DNA of 56,113 bases from Syntrophomonadaceae bacterium (lineage in GTDB: Bacteria; Bacillota; PH28-bin88): positions 1 through 56,113 of the forward strand of contig JAGXSE010000018.1 in the NCBI GenBank assembly GCA_018333865.1. Direction: 5' to 3'. Both the position numbers and the translations under genes were made by a program. Shown here in pieces: positions 39,510 through 47,333 of the stretch (positions are counted from its first letter, which is position 1; each line of letters opens with the position of its first letter). The notes below the pieces were generated by a model. The model ran no database searches, was not told where the DNA came from, and saw nothing but the letters and a program-made list of their open reading frames with translations.

Positions 39510-40772
39510 ATGGAGCATGTCATTATTGGCAGCAGCGCGGCCGGGGTTGCCGCGGCGGAAACCATCCGGCGCCTTGCCCCGGCGGATAATATCACCATGA
39601 TTTCTGCCGAAGCCGGCCCCGTTTATTCCCGTTGCCTCCTGCCCAATCTTTTGGCAGGCAGCCGCAGCGTGGACGGGTTGTTGTTCAGATCCAAAGATTT
39701 TTACAGAAAAAACCGGATCACGCCTATCCTGGGTGTAAGAGCAGACGGAGTAGATTCAGGTGCAAAAAACATTTTCTTGCAGGACGGACGCAAAATTCCC
39801 TATGACAAACTGCTGATTGCTACCGGTGCCAGCACGGCTATGCCTCCTGTTCCTGGCCTGGATGGTCCGGGAGTATTCGGATTAAGGAGCCTGGCAGATG
39901 CTCAGGGCATCCTGGCCAGAATTCCGGCAGTCCGGCGGGCAGTGGTTGTGGGAGCGGGACTGGTCGGTTTGGAAACAGCCTATGCCCTTTATCGTAGGGG
40001 TTTGGAAGTAACAGTTGTAGAAAAAATGTCTCAAGTTTTACCTAACCAGTTTGATCCTGTGGCGGCTTTTATCATCCTCAGGGAAATGCAGGCGGAAGGA
40101 ATCCGGTTTGTGCTGGGCCGAGGCATCAAGGAAATTGCCGGGCCAACTATGTGGCAAAGGCTTTTCGGCAAAAGCGGGATGGGAGTCGTCCTGGAGGATG
40201 GAGAGCGGCTGAAGGCAGAACTGGTGGTAGTGGCAACCGGTACCAGGTGTAATGTGGATCTGGCGCAGGGAAGCGGCATTCAGGTTAACCGGGGGATCAA
40301 GGTTAATGCCTATATGGCCACAAGTATCGCGGACATTTTTGCAGCCGGGGACGTAGCAGAGACGGTAGACCTGGTAACCGGCCAAGAGGGGTTAAGTCCA
40401 ATTTGGCCCAATGCAATCAACCAGGGTAAAATTGCAGGATTTAACATGGCTGGCGTAATGCGAAAATATTCTCCTCTGATCGGCCAGCAAAACGCGGTGG
40501 AATTCCGGGCATTGCCCGCCATTGCCGTGGGTCTCACAAACCCCAAGGGAGAGCAGTATGAAGTATTAATAAACCATTGTCCTGTCCGCAATCACTATAA
40601 AAAATTGGTACTGGATAAAGACAAGCTGGTAGGAATGGTCCTGGTCGGGGATATCAGCAAGGCCGGACTTTACGCAGGGTTAATCAAAAAGCGGGCCAAT
40701 GTCCAGCCCGTTAAGGATTGCTTGCTTGATCAGGGTTTCAGTTACGCCCATTTTCTTCGTCACTCAGCCTGA
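39510..40772 (+). CDS. FAD/NAD(P)-dependent oxidoreductase of the CooS cluster
   Basis: A 420-residue flavoprotein of the NADH oxidase/nitrite reductase-type two-dinucleotide fold. FAD site: VIIGSSAAGVAAAETIRRLA at residue 4 on and IADIFAAGDVAET later; NAD site: RRAVVVGAGLVGLETAYALY at about 145. The C-terminal 80 residues resemble the dimerisation domain. Together with cooS and cooF it forms the CooS-CooF-FNOR type unit thought to reduce NAD(P) with CO electrons. The ATG after GGGGAGGTGAATTT is clear. A good terminator follows. Confidence 0.85.
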   Translation: MEHVIIGSSAAGVAAAETIRRLAPADNITMISAEAGPVYSRCLLPNLLAGSRSVDGLLFRSKDFYRKNRITPILGVRADGVDSGAKNIFLQDGRKIPYDKLLIATGASTAMPPVPGLDGPGVFGLRSLADAQGILARIPAVRRAVVVGAGLVGLETAYALYRRGLEVTVVEKMSQVLPNQFDPVAAFIILREMQAEGIRFVLGRGIKEIAGPTMWQRLFGKSGMGVVLEDGERLKAELVVVATGTRCNVDLAQGSGIQVNRGIKVNAYMATSIADIFAAGDVAETVDLVTGQEGLSPIWPNAINQGKIAGFNMAGVMRKYSPLIGQQNAVEFRALPAIAVGLTNPKGEQYEVLINHCPVRNHYKKLVLDKDKLVGMVLVGDISKAGLYAGLIKKRANVQPVKDCLLDQGFSYAHFLRHSA

Positions 40773-40793
40773 AATATACAACCTCCTTGCTTT

Positions 40794-40819
40794 GGCTGCC
40801 TTCACGGGCAGCCTTTTTT
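40794..40819 (+). terminator. Terminator of the cooS operon
   Basis: GGCTGCC and GGCAGCC pair around six bases and are followed by TTTTTT, a classic intrinsic terminator. It sits only a few bases from the end of the hepT stump on the other strand. Confidence 0.85.
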
Positions 40820-40824
40820 CATAC

Positions 40825-40896
40825 TCAATTTGACTCCAGCTGCTCATGAATATATGCTGCTTTGGCCAGTACCCTTTCCCTGTCAAGCTCCACCAC
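40825..40896 (-). pseudogene. hepT: HepT toxin stump, 23 codons
   Basis: The frame starts at a GTG that shares one base with the stop of the antitoxin gene (TAGTG) and reads VVELDRERVLAKAAYIHEQL, then ESN and TGA. This is the N-terminal helix of HepT/HEPN (DUF86) toxins. The remaining 110 or so residues, including the catalytic RxxxxH motif, are missing, and the terminator of the cooS operon follows at once. The stump shows that the locus was once a MntA-HepT toxin-antitoxin pair. Confidence 0.6.
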
Positions 40897-41318
40897 TACA
40901 CCCCCACGATGAGGCGAACCGCCTCCTGGTACCTGGGATAGTTTTCCCCATACCGGCGGCTGACTTTTTCAATAAAATCCCCTACCGTACCTGGGTCGTT
41001 GCGGTAGATCAGGTTCCCATTTTTTATGATTCGGAAAGCAATGATATCAGGCAGTGAATTCAGCACCACCAGGTCAAAGGGGTGACCGTCTACAGGCGAT
41101 AAGCGGTTAATAATCTGGTTGGTTAGCCTCTCGTATTCCCTTTCCCGGCAGGGTTCCAGGGGTATGCATACCAGAGCGATGTCAATATCGCTGTCAGGAC
41201 GGCACATCCCCAGGGAGGAGCCGAAATGAAAAGCTCCAGCAACATCCTGAAATTCCCTGAGAATGGGAATTACCGTCTTGGCAATCATGGCAGTATCAAT
41301 GCGAACAAGACTGGCCAT
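40896..41318 (-). CDS. MntA-like minimal nucleotidyltransferase antitoxin
   Basis: A 140-residue nucleotidyltransferase. FHFGSSLGMCRPDSDIDIAL gives the GS-X9-DxD motif of the family, with a third Asp in HPFDLVVLN. MntA antitoxins add AMP groups to a tyrosine of the HepT RNase toxin. Here only the first codons of hepT remain, so the enzyme is an orphan that may be kept for another use or be fading. The catalytic residues look intact. Confidence 0.8.
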   Translation of the reverse strand: MASLVRIDTAMIAKTVIPILREFQDVAGAFHFGSSLGMCRPDSDIDIALVCIPLEPCREREYERLTNQIINRLSPVDGHPFDLVVLNSLPDIIAFRIIKNGNLIYRNDPGTVGDFIEKVSRRYGENYPRYQEAVRLIVGV

Positions 41319-41497
41319 TTCCGGCAGACCCCCTTGTTAATCCATTTTATGGCATTATTATATCTTACATCCCCTAGAGAATCAAGGAAGCAAACAAGGG
41401 GGCCGGTGTCTGCCCCCTTCCTGTCTGAAACAAAACAAACGAGGCTGATTATAAAAAGCAATCATTTTTATGACGCTTTCCGAGAGGAATAGTTTCA

Positions 41498-42217
41498 TTG
41501 TTGGAGAAGAATATAGACTATAGACGCGCTACAGGGGGCTTTTTAGTGGACAGCTTGCACAAATTAAGTTTTTTTGCCCGCATGCCCAAAGATACTTTGG
41601 ATTGGCTGGAACCATTAATGCCAGTCCGGCGGTATCTTCCCCGGCAACTCCTGTTCATGGAAGGGGAGCCGGCCGACTTTGTGGGTTTTGTCCTGGAAGG
41701 CAGGGTGAAACTGTACCGGGTGTCCTCGGAAGGACAGGAAAAAGTGGTCCATATTGCCACAGCCGGCGATGTGTTCGGGGAGTTGCCCTATTTTGATGGG
41801 AAGCCACACCCGTTAACAGCGGAAACCATGGAGGAAACCAGGGTCAGGCTCGTATCCCACCAGGATCTGGCCCGGCTCTGGCGGGAGCACCCTGAGGAGA
41901 CCGGCAGGGAATTTTTGCGGGTGGCCTCCCTCAGGTTGCGGCAAACCTACCGCCAGATCCGCAGCCTCACCTTTAAGGATGCCTATGCCCGTACCGCGGG
42001 GCGGTTGTATAAATTGGCCAGGGATTACGGGGTAAAAACAACTGAGGGAGTTGAGCTGTCCCTTACTTTCACCCAGCAGGAACTGGCAAACCTGATTGGC
42101 ACCTCCCGGGAAACCATGAGCAAGATCTTGAACAGCCTGCAAAAAAACCGCGTTCTGACGGCCAACCGGGGGCAAATCATTATTCTGGATATGGACAAAC
42201 TTCGCAAACATAGCTGA
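41498..42217 (+). CDS. Crp/Fnr family transcriptional regulator
   Basis: A 239-residue regulator with a cyclic-nucleotide-binding-type sensor domain (residues about 25-140: PRQLLFMEGEPADFVGFVLE, AGDVFGELPYFDGKPHPLTA), a long dimer helix and a C-terminal helix-turn-helix (FTQQELANLIGTSRETMSKI). The recognition helix SRETMSKIL resembles the CRP type RETVGR, which reads TGTGA. No FNR-type N-terminal cysteine cluster and no clear CooA haem ligands are seen, so the signal is open. TGTGA-N6-TCACA sites lie in front of the redox genes and the ptb operon. The TTG start follows GAGAGGAAT. Confidence 0.85.
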   Translation: MLEKNIDYRRATGGFLVDSLHKLSFFARMPKDTLDWLEPLMPVRRYLPRQLLFMEGEPADFVGFVLEGRVKLYRVSSEGQEKVVHIATAGDVFGELPYFDGKPHPLTAETMEETRVRLVSHQDLARLWREHPEETGREFLRVASLRLRQTYRQIRSLTFKDAYARTAGRLYKLARDYGVKTTEGVELSLTFTQQELANLIGTSRETMSKILNSLQKNRVLTANRGQIIILDMDKLRKHS

Positions 42218-42260
42218 AATTAGGATCGGGGGCAGCTTAAGCCGCCCCCGATCCTAATTT
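42217..42260. terminator. Bidirectional terminator after the crp-type gene
   Basis: AAATTAGGATCGGGGGC and its exact 17-base complement flank a 10-base loop, with A- and T-rich ends. It overlaps the stop codon of the small minus-strand gene, so it serves both genes. Confidence 0.85.
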
Positions 42261-42406
42261 TTCAGCTTTTTTCTCGCCTTCTTTATTTTTTTGCGGATCT
42301 CATTAATAAGCTGGTTGTTTTTCCCGTGGATGTTGGTCTGCTGCAAAAGTCTCTCCTGTGCCTGGCCTTGCCTGATATAAGTGGCTAATTCTTCCCGGTT
42401 TTCCAC
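42254..42406 (-). CDS. Small basic coiled-coil protein, 50 residues
   Basis: A frame too short for usual gene callers. It starts with GTG nine bases after GCAGGAGGAG, a very good ribosome binding site, and reads VENREELATYIRQGQAQERL, QQTNIHGKNNQLINEIRKKI and KKARKKLKN. The C-terminal third is strongly basic, the middle helical with Gln and Asn. Its stop lies inside the shared terminator. I recognise no family. The ribosome binding site, strand-specific codons and terminator make it likely real. Confidence 0.6.
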   Translation of the reverse strand: MENREELATYIRQGQAQERLLQQTNIHGKNNQLINEIRKKIKKARKKLKN

Positions 42407-42601
42407 TCTGCACTCCTCCTGCAAAAACCCTTGTTAATGGATATTATTCCCATCATGCAGGCGGTTATTCCAGGAGGTTAAAAAAGGGCGGGGCTTAAGG
42501 CCTTGGCCAAGTGAAATCAGCTTAGGGCAAATCCAAAGGGTAACTAAATAGTTGCCGGAGAAAAATATCAATGTTTTTTTAAAGAAGGAGGAAGTCGACG
42601 A
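42407..42601. other. Spacer with no recognised gene
   Basis: Promoter region of the small minus-strand gene and leader of the DUF3048 gene. I see no further supported feature. Confidence 0.4.
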
Positions 42602-42682
42602 CTGAGAAAAACTGGTATATTTATTGCTTTGATGTTAGTGTTCCTGGCAGGTGAGTGGGGAACGGGCGCCGAATTCTTTTAA
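42602..42682 (+). CDS. Possible 26-residue membrane peptide with CTG start
   Basis: AAGGAGGAAG lies 10 bases before a CTG, and the frame reads LRKTGIFIALMLVFLAGEWG then TGAEFF and TAA. It looks like a signal peptide or small membrane peptide. CTG is a rare start. It could instead be the remnant of a gene like the next lipoprotein, which begins in a similar way. Confidence 0.3.
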   Translation: MRKTGIFIALMLVFLAGEWGTGAEFF

Positions 42683-42711
42683 CAGCAGAAAAAGGGAAGG
42701 GGTAGACCGAA

Positions 42712-43722
42712 GTGAGGCGTATAGTTATTGCCGGATGTCTCATGTTTTTGATTTTGGCCTTTAGCGGATGCGGCCAAAAACCGGCTGATAAACCGCCGGC
42801 ACCAGACCCTCACCAGGTGTTGAGGGAGCAACCTGTAAAGGAAGAGCCGCCTGAGCCAGGCATTTTAAACCCTCTGACCAATCAAAGGGTACAAACTACT
42901 ACTAATCTGATTGCAGTAATGATCGATAACCAGCCCAGGGCCCGGCCCCAATCGGGTTTATCCAAGGCAGATATAGTCTGGGAAATTAAAGCTGAAGGTC
43001 TGGTCACCAGGTTTATGGCCCTGTTCTACGGGGATCCGCCGGATATTGTGGGTCCAGTGCGCAGCGCCAGGCCTTATTATATGGCCCTGGCTAAGGAGTG
43101 GGATGCCTATTATGCTCATGTGGGCGGCTCCAATGATGCCATTAGTAAGATAGACGAATGGAAGATCAGAAGCATTAACGACCTGAGGGGACATCCCGGG
43201 TTTTACGTTGATAACACCAGGCAAAGGCCCCATAGTACATATCTGAACCTGGCAAAGGCTCTGGAAAACAAGTCTCCGAACGGGACTTTTCCGAATTGGA
43301 AGTTCGAAGTCCCTGAGGTGGGCAGCCCTGATTATGTGGAAATCAAACTGAACTACGACAAGCAGAACAAGGTAACTTATTCCTTTTCCGTTGAAAAGCA
43401 AGCTTACCTGCGGCTGCAAAACAATTCTCCCATGGTTGACCGGATAACCGGTGAGCAGATCTTCGTTCGAAATATAGTTATCCAGTATGCCAGGCACCGG
43501 AATTTGAATAACGAACTGAAGCATGTTGAAGTTGAAATAATCGGAGAGGGGGAAGCGGAGTATTTTCTGGGTGGCCGCTACCTGAAGGGATCCTGGCGGA
43601 AAAAAGACTTGTCCGCCCCCACGGAATTTTTGGATGCACAGGGTCGCTCCATCGCCTTTGCTCCTGGGAATACCTGGATCCAGGTGGTGCGGTCTCCGAG
43701 CCAGGTAGAAAAAAGTAAATAA
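42712..43722 (+). CDS. DUF3048 lipoprotein (YerB-like)
   Basis: A 336-residue exported protein. The N-terminus MRRIVIAGCLMFLILAFSGC is a lipoprotein signal with lipobox FSGC, followed by a Pro-rich linker (residues 25-50) and the DUF3048 domain: NPLTNQRVQTTTNLIAVMID, RPQSGLSKADIVWEIKAEGL, DPPDIVGPVRSARPYY. YerB-type proteins are surface lipoproteins of unknown function, linked in some species to cell-wall synthesis. The GTG start follows AAGGGAAGGGGTAGACCGAA. Confidence 0.88.
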   Translation: MRRIVIAGCLMFLILAFSGCGQKPADKPPAPDPHQVLREQPVKEEPPEPGILNPLTNQRVQTTTNLIAVMIDNQPRARPQSGLSKADIVWEIKAEGLVTRFMALFYGDPPDIVGPVRSARPYYMALAKEWDAYYAHVGGSNDAISKIDEWKIRSINDLRGHPGFYVDNTRQRPHSTYLNLAKALENKSPNGTFPNWKFEVPEVGSPDYVEIKLNYDKQNKVTYSFSVEKQAYLRLQNNSPMVDRITGEQIFVRNIVIQYARHRNLNNELKHVEVEIIGEGEAEYFLGGRYLKGSWRKKDLSAPTEFLDAQGRSIAFAPGNTWIQVVRSPSQVEKSK

Positions 43723-43753
43723 AAACAGGCTTGGAACTAACCTGCCAGATGGT

Positions 43754-45256
43754 TTAGCCTTGCAGCAAGGCGCCGGTTTCAAGGGTTATTACGGGCAGCT
43801 TTAGGGTCACGGTGGTTCCGGTTCCTTCCTGGCTCTCAAAATCAAGTGTGCCGCCGTGCTCTCGAACAATATTGTAGGCAATGCTGAGACCGAGGCCGGT
43901 ACCATGGTCCTTGGTGGAGAAAAATGGGGTGCAAACCTTGCGCAGGTTTTCCGCTGACATGCCAATACCCGTATCCTTGACATTAATCCAGATCCATCCC
44001 GGAGTGGTGCCGCAAGAAACAAAGATGACGGGGTTGGGGCAGCCCTCTGTTGCATCAACTGCATTGCTTAACAGGTTGATCAAGACCTGAGTAATCTGGT
44101 CCTGGTCGATAAAAACCGGCGGCAGGTTTGGCTGCAAGTCTCTTTTCATGGCAATTCCGCGCATTAAGCAGGTGTTTTCCGTCAGGTCCGCAGCAGATAC
44201 CAGCAGCTGATTTATGTGGCACAGCCTTCTTTCCGGCCGCCGGGGTTTGGCGAACAATAAAAAGTCAGAAATGATTTTATCTGTGCGGTTAATTTCTTCG
44301 GCAATTATGGCCAGGTACTCCTGGCTCTTTTTGCTCAGGTCCTGGGCAGAGTTGCGGTTTAACAGCTGGACAAACCCCTTGATCGATGTCAGGGGATTTC
44401 TGATTTCATGGGCCATGCCGGCGGCTAACTGGCCAATGCTGGCCAGCTTATCCTGCCGCCGGGTGATTTCCTGGCTTCGCTTCAATTCGGAGATATCCTG
44501 AAAGAGGACAACATAATTGATCAACCCGGATTCTTCATCAACAAACTGCTGGCCGTTTACGAGCAGGTGTTTCTCCTGGCCGCGGACGGTAATCTCAGCT
44601 TCTTCCGCAATCAGAGGCTGCTGCATATTTAAAGCTTGAATCAGGGCGTTGTTAAAACAGTCGATATGCTTCAAGACCAGGGAGACAGGCTGTCCGATGG
44701 CTTCCTGGGCGTCAATGCTTAAAATGCTTTTGCCGTTTTTATTCAGCATGGTAATAATGCCCGACTTGTCCCATCCCAAAACCCCGGTGTTGATATTGGC
44801 CAGAATGTATTCCGACTGGCGTTCTAAAAGATGCAAGGCCACCTGGTGGCGGGTTCCCCTGGGCATAGTTACTTCTTGTCGCTGGGTGACCTCGGTAATG
44901 TCTTGAAAGATGATAAAAGCTCCCCGTGCCCTTCCATCCCAGTGATACAGGCGGCGGGTGGTGTAAAAATAGTGCCTGATCTTATTGTTCAGCATCAGCC
45001 AGGACAAAGCGTCGGTATACTCTTTCCCTGTGGCCAATGTTTCTAGCAGGGGATGGAAATAATGCCCCTGCCCCTCGCTTTCAACCCCGGCAAAAAAAAG
45101 ATCAGCGAAACGGTGTCCTTTTGCTTGGCTGGCAGAAATGTCAAGGGCCTTCTCGGCTGCTCCGTTAAGATGGAGCACGGCGCCTATAGCGTTGACCACT
45201 ACCAGGGCAGAAGGCATCTTTTTCAAGACTTCCTTCAGGTAGGAGGAAAACAGCAT
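43754..45256 (-). CDS. PAS-domain sensor histidine kinase
   Basis: A 500-residue cytosolic kinase without membrane helices. Two or three PAS domains cover residues 10-270 (MPSALVVVNAIGAVLHLNGA, ILANINTGVLGWDKSGIITM), then the HisKA helix with the phospho-His in GMAHEIRNPLTSIKGF and the ATPase domain with N box LLSNAVDAT, G1 VKDTGIGMS and G2 GTGLGLSI. The phosphorelay partner is not encoded nearby; in spore formers such orphan kinases often feed Spo0F/Spo0A, but this is inference. The ATG after GGAGGTAAAAGGATT is chosen. Confidence 0.88.
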   Translation of the reverse strand: MLFSSYLKEVLKKMPSALVVVNAIGAVLHLNGAAEKALDISASQAKGHRFADLFFAGVESEGQGHYFHPLLETLATGKEYTDALSWLMLNNKIRHYFYTTRRLYHWDGRARGAFIIFQDITEVTQRQEVTMPRGTRHQVALHLLERQSEYILANINTGVLGWDKSGIITMLNKNGKSILSIDAQEAIGQPVSLVLKHIDCFNNALIQALNMQQPLIAEEAEITVRGQEKHLLVNGQQFVDEESGLINYVVLFQDISELKRSQEITRRQDKLASIGQLAAGMAHEIRNPLTSIKGFVQLLNRNSAQDLSKKSQEYLAIIAEEINRTDKIISDFLLFAKPRRPERRLCHINQLLVSAADLTENTCLMRGIAMKRDLQPNLPPVFIDQDQITQVLINLLSNAVDATEGCPNPVIFVSCGTTPGWIWINVKDTGIGMSAENLRKVCTPFFSTKDHGTGLGLSIAYNIVREHGGTLDFESQEGTGTTVTLKLPVITLETGALLQG

Positions 45257-45415
45257 AATCCTTTTACCTCCGGGGTCAATTAATACTGAGCAAGGACATA
45301 ACAACAATATTTTACCATTAAATCAGAAAATGACAAGCAAGCATCTAAATGTCAGAATTAGGCACAATACCCATCGCAGCAGTGTGGGGCGGCCGGGGCA
45401 GAACGGGCGCAACAT

Positions 45416-45442
45416 TAAACCCTGCAGCTTTTGCAGGGTTTA
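45416..45442. terminator. Hairpin after the DUF1540 gene
   Basis: TAAACCCTGCA and TGCAGGGTTTA form a perfect 11-bp stem around GCTTT. It is placed just past the DUF1540 stop on the minus strand. Confidence 0.65.
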
Positions 45443-45455
45443 ATCTGGCCTGGTA

Positions 45456-45641
45456 TTACATTCCGCCGCCGCGGGGAGCAAATGTGGCACAGTCCGTAGC
45501 TTTGGTATCCTTGGCATTGGGTGGCTGGATCTCGATGCTTTCGGCCTTGCACCGGTCACCGGTATCATAAAACATGCAGGTGCTGACCACACATTTAACC
45601 CGCCCGATAGGCGAATCGCTTCTGTTTACTCTGCCGGCCAT
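45456..45641 (-). CDS. DUF1540 family protein
   Basis: A 61-residue protein with the DUF1540 cysteine pattern: IGRVKCVVSTCMFYDTGDRC, then a fourth Cys in TDCATF. It is probably a small metal-binding protein; the family is common in spore formers and unassigned. The ATG lies after GGAAAGGAGG with a T/A-rich spacer. The ending FAPRGGGM is short and Gly rich. Confidence 0.85.
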   Translation of the reverse strand: MAGRVNRSDSPIGRVKCVVSTCMFYDTGDRCKAESIEIQPPNAKDTKATDCATFAPRGGGM

Positions 45642-45780
45642 TTTAAAAAACCTCCTTTCCCATCCGGCAAAAACCGCCGGATTAGATAACAACGAACTTA
45701 GCTTGCCCCGTGGGAACAAAAATATTCACCAGTTCAGGCTAATCTTGCCGGCAGTCTTGGGGTTATGGTTACCTGTCAAA

Positions 45781-46086
45781 TTACCTGAAATCTTCCCGCG
45801 GAGGTGAGAAGGTATCAACAACTATCGTATCCTCAAGCGCTACCGCGGAATGCGCCTGGTTTGCAAGGCAAAGCAGGCTGTCTCCGGGGCCTAAGCTGTG
45901 TTCTTTTCCTTCCAGGACAAAAAGGAGGCGTCCCTGCAGGACTAGCGGAACCTGTTCATGGGGATGGAAGTGGGAGGGTATTTTGCTTCCAGCCTGGATC
46001 GTGAACCTTACTTGCATCAGTTTTTCCCCGTCAATCACGATTTGCCTTGTTATTCCCGGAGCAACATGAACAAGATTTTGGGCCAT
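45781..46086 (-). CDS. Cupin domain protein
   Basis: A 101-residue single cupin barrel. Motif 1 is seen as SHFHPHEQVPLVLQGRLLFV (two His and a Glu-like position for metal binding), motif 2 as GPGDSLLCLANQAHSAV. It may bind a metal ion and a small ligand. The ATG after AAGGGGG is chosen; the longer frame to the left edge of the gene lacks a ribosome binding site. It is transcribed divergently from the lipid kinase gene. Confidence 0.82.
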   Translation of the reverse strand: MAQNLVHVAPGITRQIVIDGEKLMQVRFTIQAGSKIPSHFHPHEQVPLVLQGRLLFVLEGKEHSLGPGDSLLCLANQAHSAVALEDTIVVDTFSPPREDFR

Positions 46087-46285
46087 TTTAGATCCCCCTT
46101 CGTTGATTAATTTTGCCAAACACCTGCTATTATTTCGCTCTTGCCGGATGATCTCCTTTTTTCGCCAAGAGGAGTATAAGTGTAGCCAAAGCAGGAATCG
46201 GAAAACAAAACACAGAATTATATGCAAGTTATGACGTTTACCTTGCGAAAGCAAAATACAGTCTGAAATGGAAAGAGGTATTTCG

Positions 46286-47200
46286 GTGGAGGCAACGTTT
46301 TTAGTTAATCCGGTAGCAGGGCGGGGCAAGGGCTTGAAAGTCTGGCGGCAATTAGAACATGAGCTCCGCCAAAAAAAGGTCCTCTACCGAGTGCTCTATA
46401 CCGAGTATAGTGGGGCAGCTACCGATCTGGCCAGGCAACTGACAAACCAGGGGTGTTCCCGCCTGGTGGTGGTGGGCGGTGACGGCACCTTGCAGGAAGT
46501 AGTCAATGGGTTGGCCTTGGATCAGGTGCTGCTGGGGGTTATTCCCAGCGGTACCGGAAATGATTTTGCCAGGAGTATCGGCATCCCGGGGGAACCTTCA
46601 GCCGCACTGGGCGTGGCTATGAATGGGCACGAAAAAAGGCTGGATTTGGGTCTGATTGATGGCCGTTATTTTTTGAACCTGGCCGGAATAGGTTTCGATG
46701 CCCAGGTGGCCAAGGAAGTAAACGATAACTTTAAATTGCTGGGCGGAACAACAGCTTACCTGGCGGCAGTTTTTAAAGTCCTGCTTACCTACCGCAACCA
46801 GCCTTTAAGGGTAGAAATGGGCGGCCAAACCTGGGAGGGGAAGGCCCTGTTTGCCGCTATCGGCAATGGCCAGTATGTCGGAGGCGGGATGCGGGTGGTG
46901 CCGCAGGCCCAGCTCGATGATGGCTTGTTGCACCTGTGCATTGCCGGGGATGTAGGGAAACTCGATACACTCGCTACTCTTCCAAAGATTTTTAGCGGCG
47001 CCCACACCAGGCATCCCCTGGTCTACCAGGCGGCGGCCAAGGAGGTCACTGTTATTTCACCTGTTCCTGTTCCCGTTCATGTCGATGGAGAGTTGATGGG
47101 GACTACTCCGGTTACTTTCCGCATAGTTGCTAAAGTTTTACGGTTCGCGGCTGCCGGAGTCTATTCTGCTGATTGTAATTGGCCTGATAATAGTTTATAA
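46286..47200 (+). CDS. Diacylglycerol/lipid kinase family protein
   Basis: A 304-residue lipid kinase of the DgkB/YegS/BmrU type. It begins ATFLVNPVAGRGKGLKVWRQ, has the ATP-site VVVGGDGTLQEVVNGL and the GVIPSGTGNDFARSIGIP loop, and a C-terminal beta domain with VHVDGELMGTTP. It phosphorylates diacylglycerol or a related lipid at the inner membrane. The GTG after AGAGGT is preferred, an ATG six codons earlier possible. Confidence 0.88.
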   Translation: MEATFLVNPVAGRGKGLKVWRQLEHELRQKKVLYRVLYTEYSGAATDLARQLTNQGCSRLVVVGGDGTLQEVVNGLALDQVLLGVIPSGTGNDFARSIGIPGEPSAALGVAMNGHEKRLDLGLIDGRYFLNLAGIGFDAQVAKEVNDNFKLLGGTTAYLAAVFKVLLTYRNQPLRVEMGGQTWEGKALFAAIGNGQYVGGGMRVVPQAQLDDGLLHLCIAGDVGKLDTLATLPKIFSGAHTRHPLVYQAAAKEVTVISPVPVPVHVDGELMGTTPVTFRIVAKVLRFAAAGVYSADCNWPDNSL

Positions 47201-47333
47201 TGTAGTTTGGGATAAATACCGGGTTCCTTTACTGCTCAAATAGTCGCGGCTGTTTGGGTAATTTTTGTGCCTATCTAATTGTTGCTGGTTAAAATAGACA
47301 TAATACAGGATGATGGCAATGGGAGGCCGTGCT

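Noticed and set aside
41498-42217. CooA, the haem CO sensor
   Set aside because: Located near cooS, but the DNA sites are TGTGA-type rather than the CooA type TGTCA-N6-CGACA, and I see no clear CooA haem ligands, so only Crp/Fnr family is claimed.
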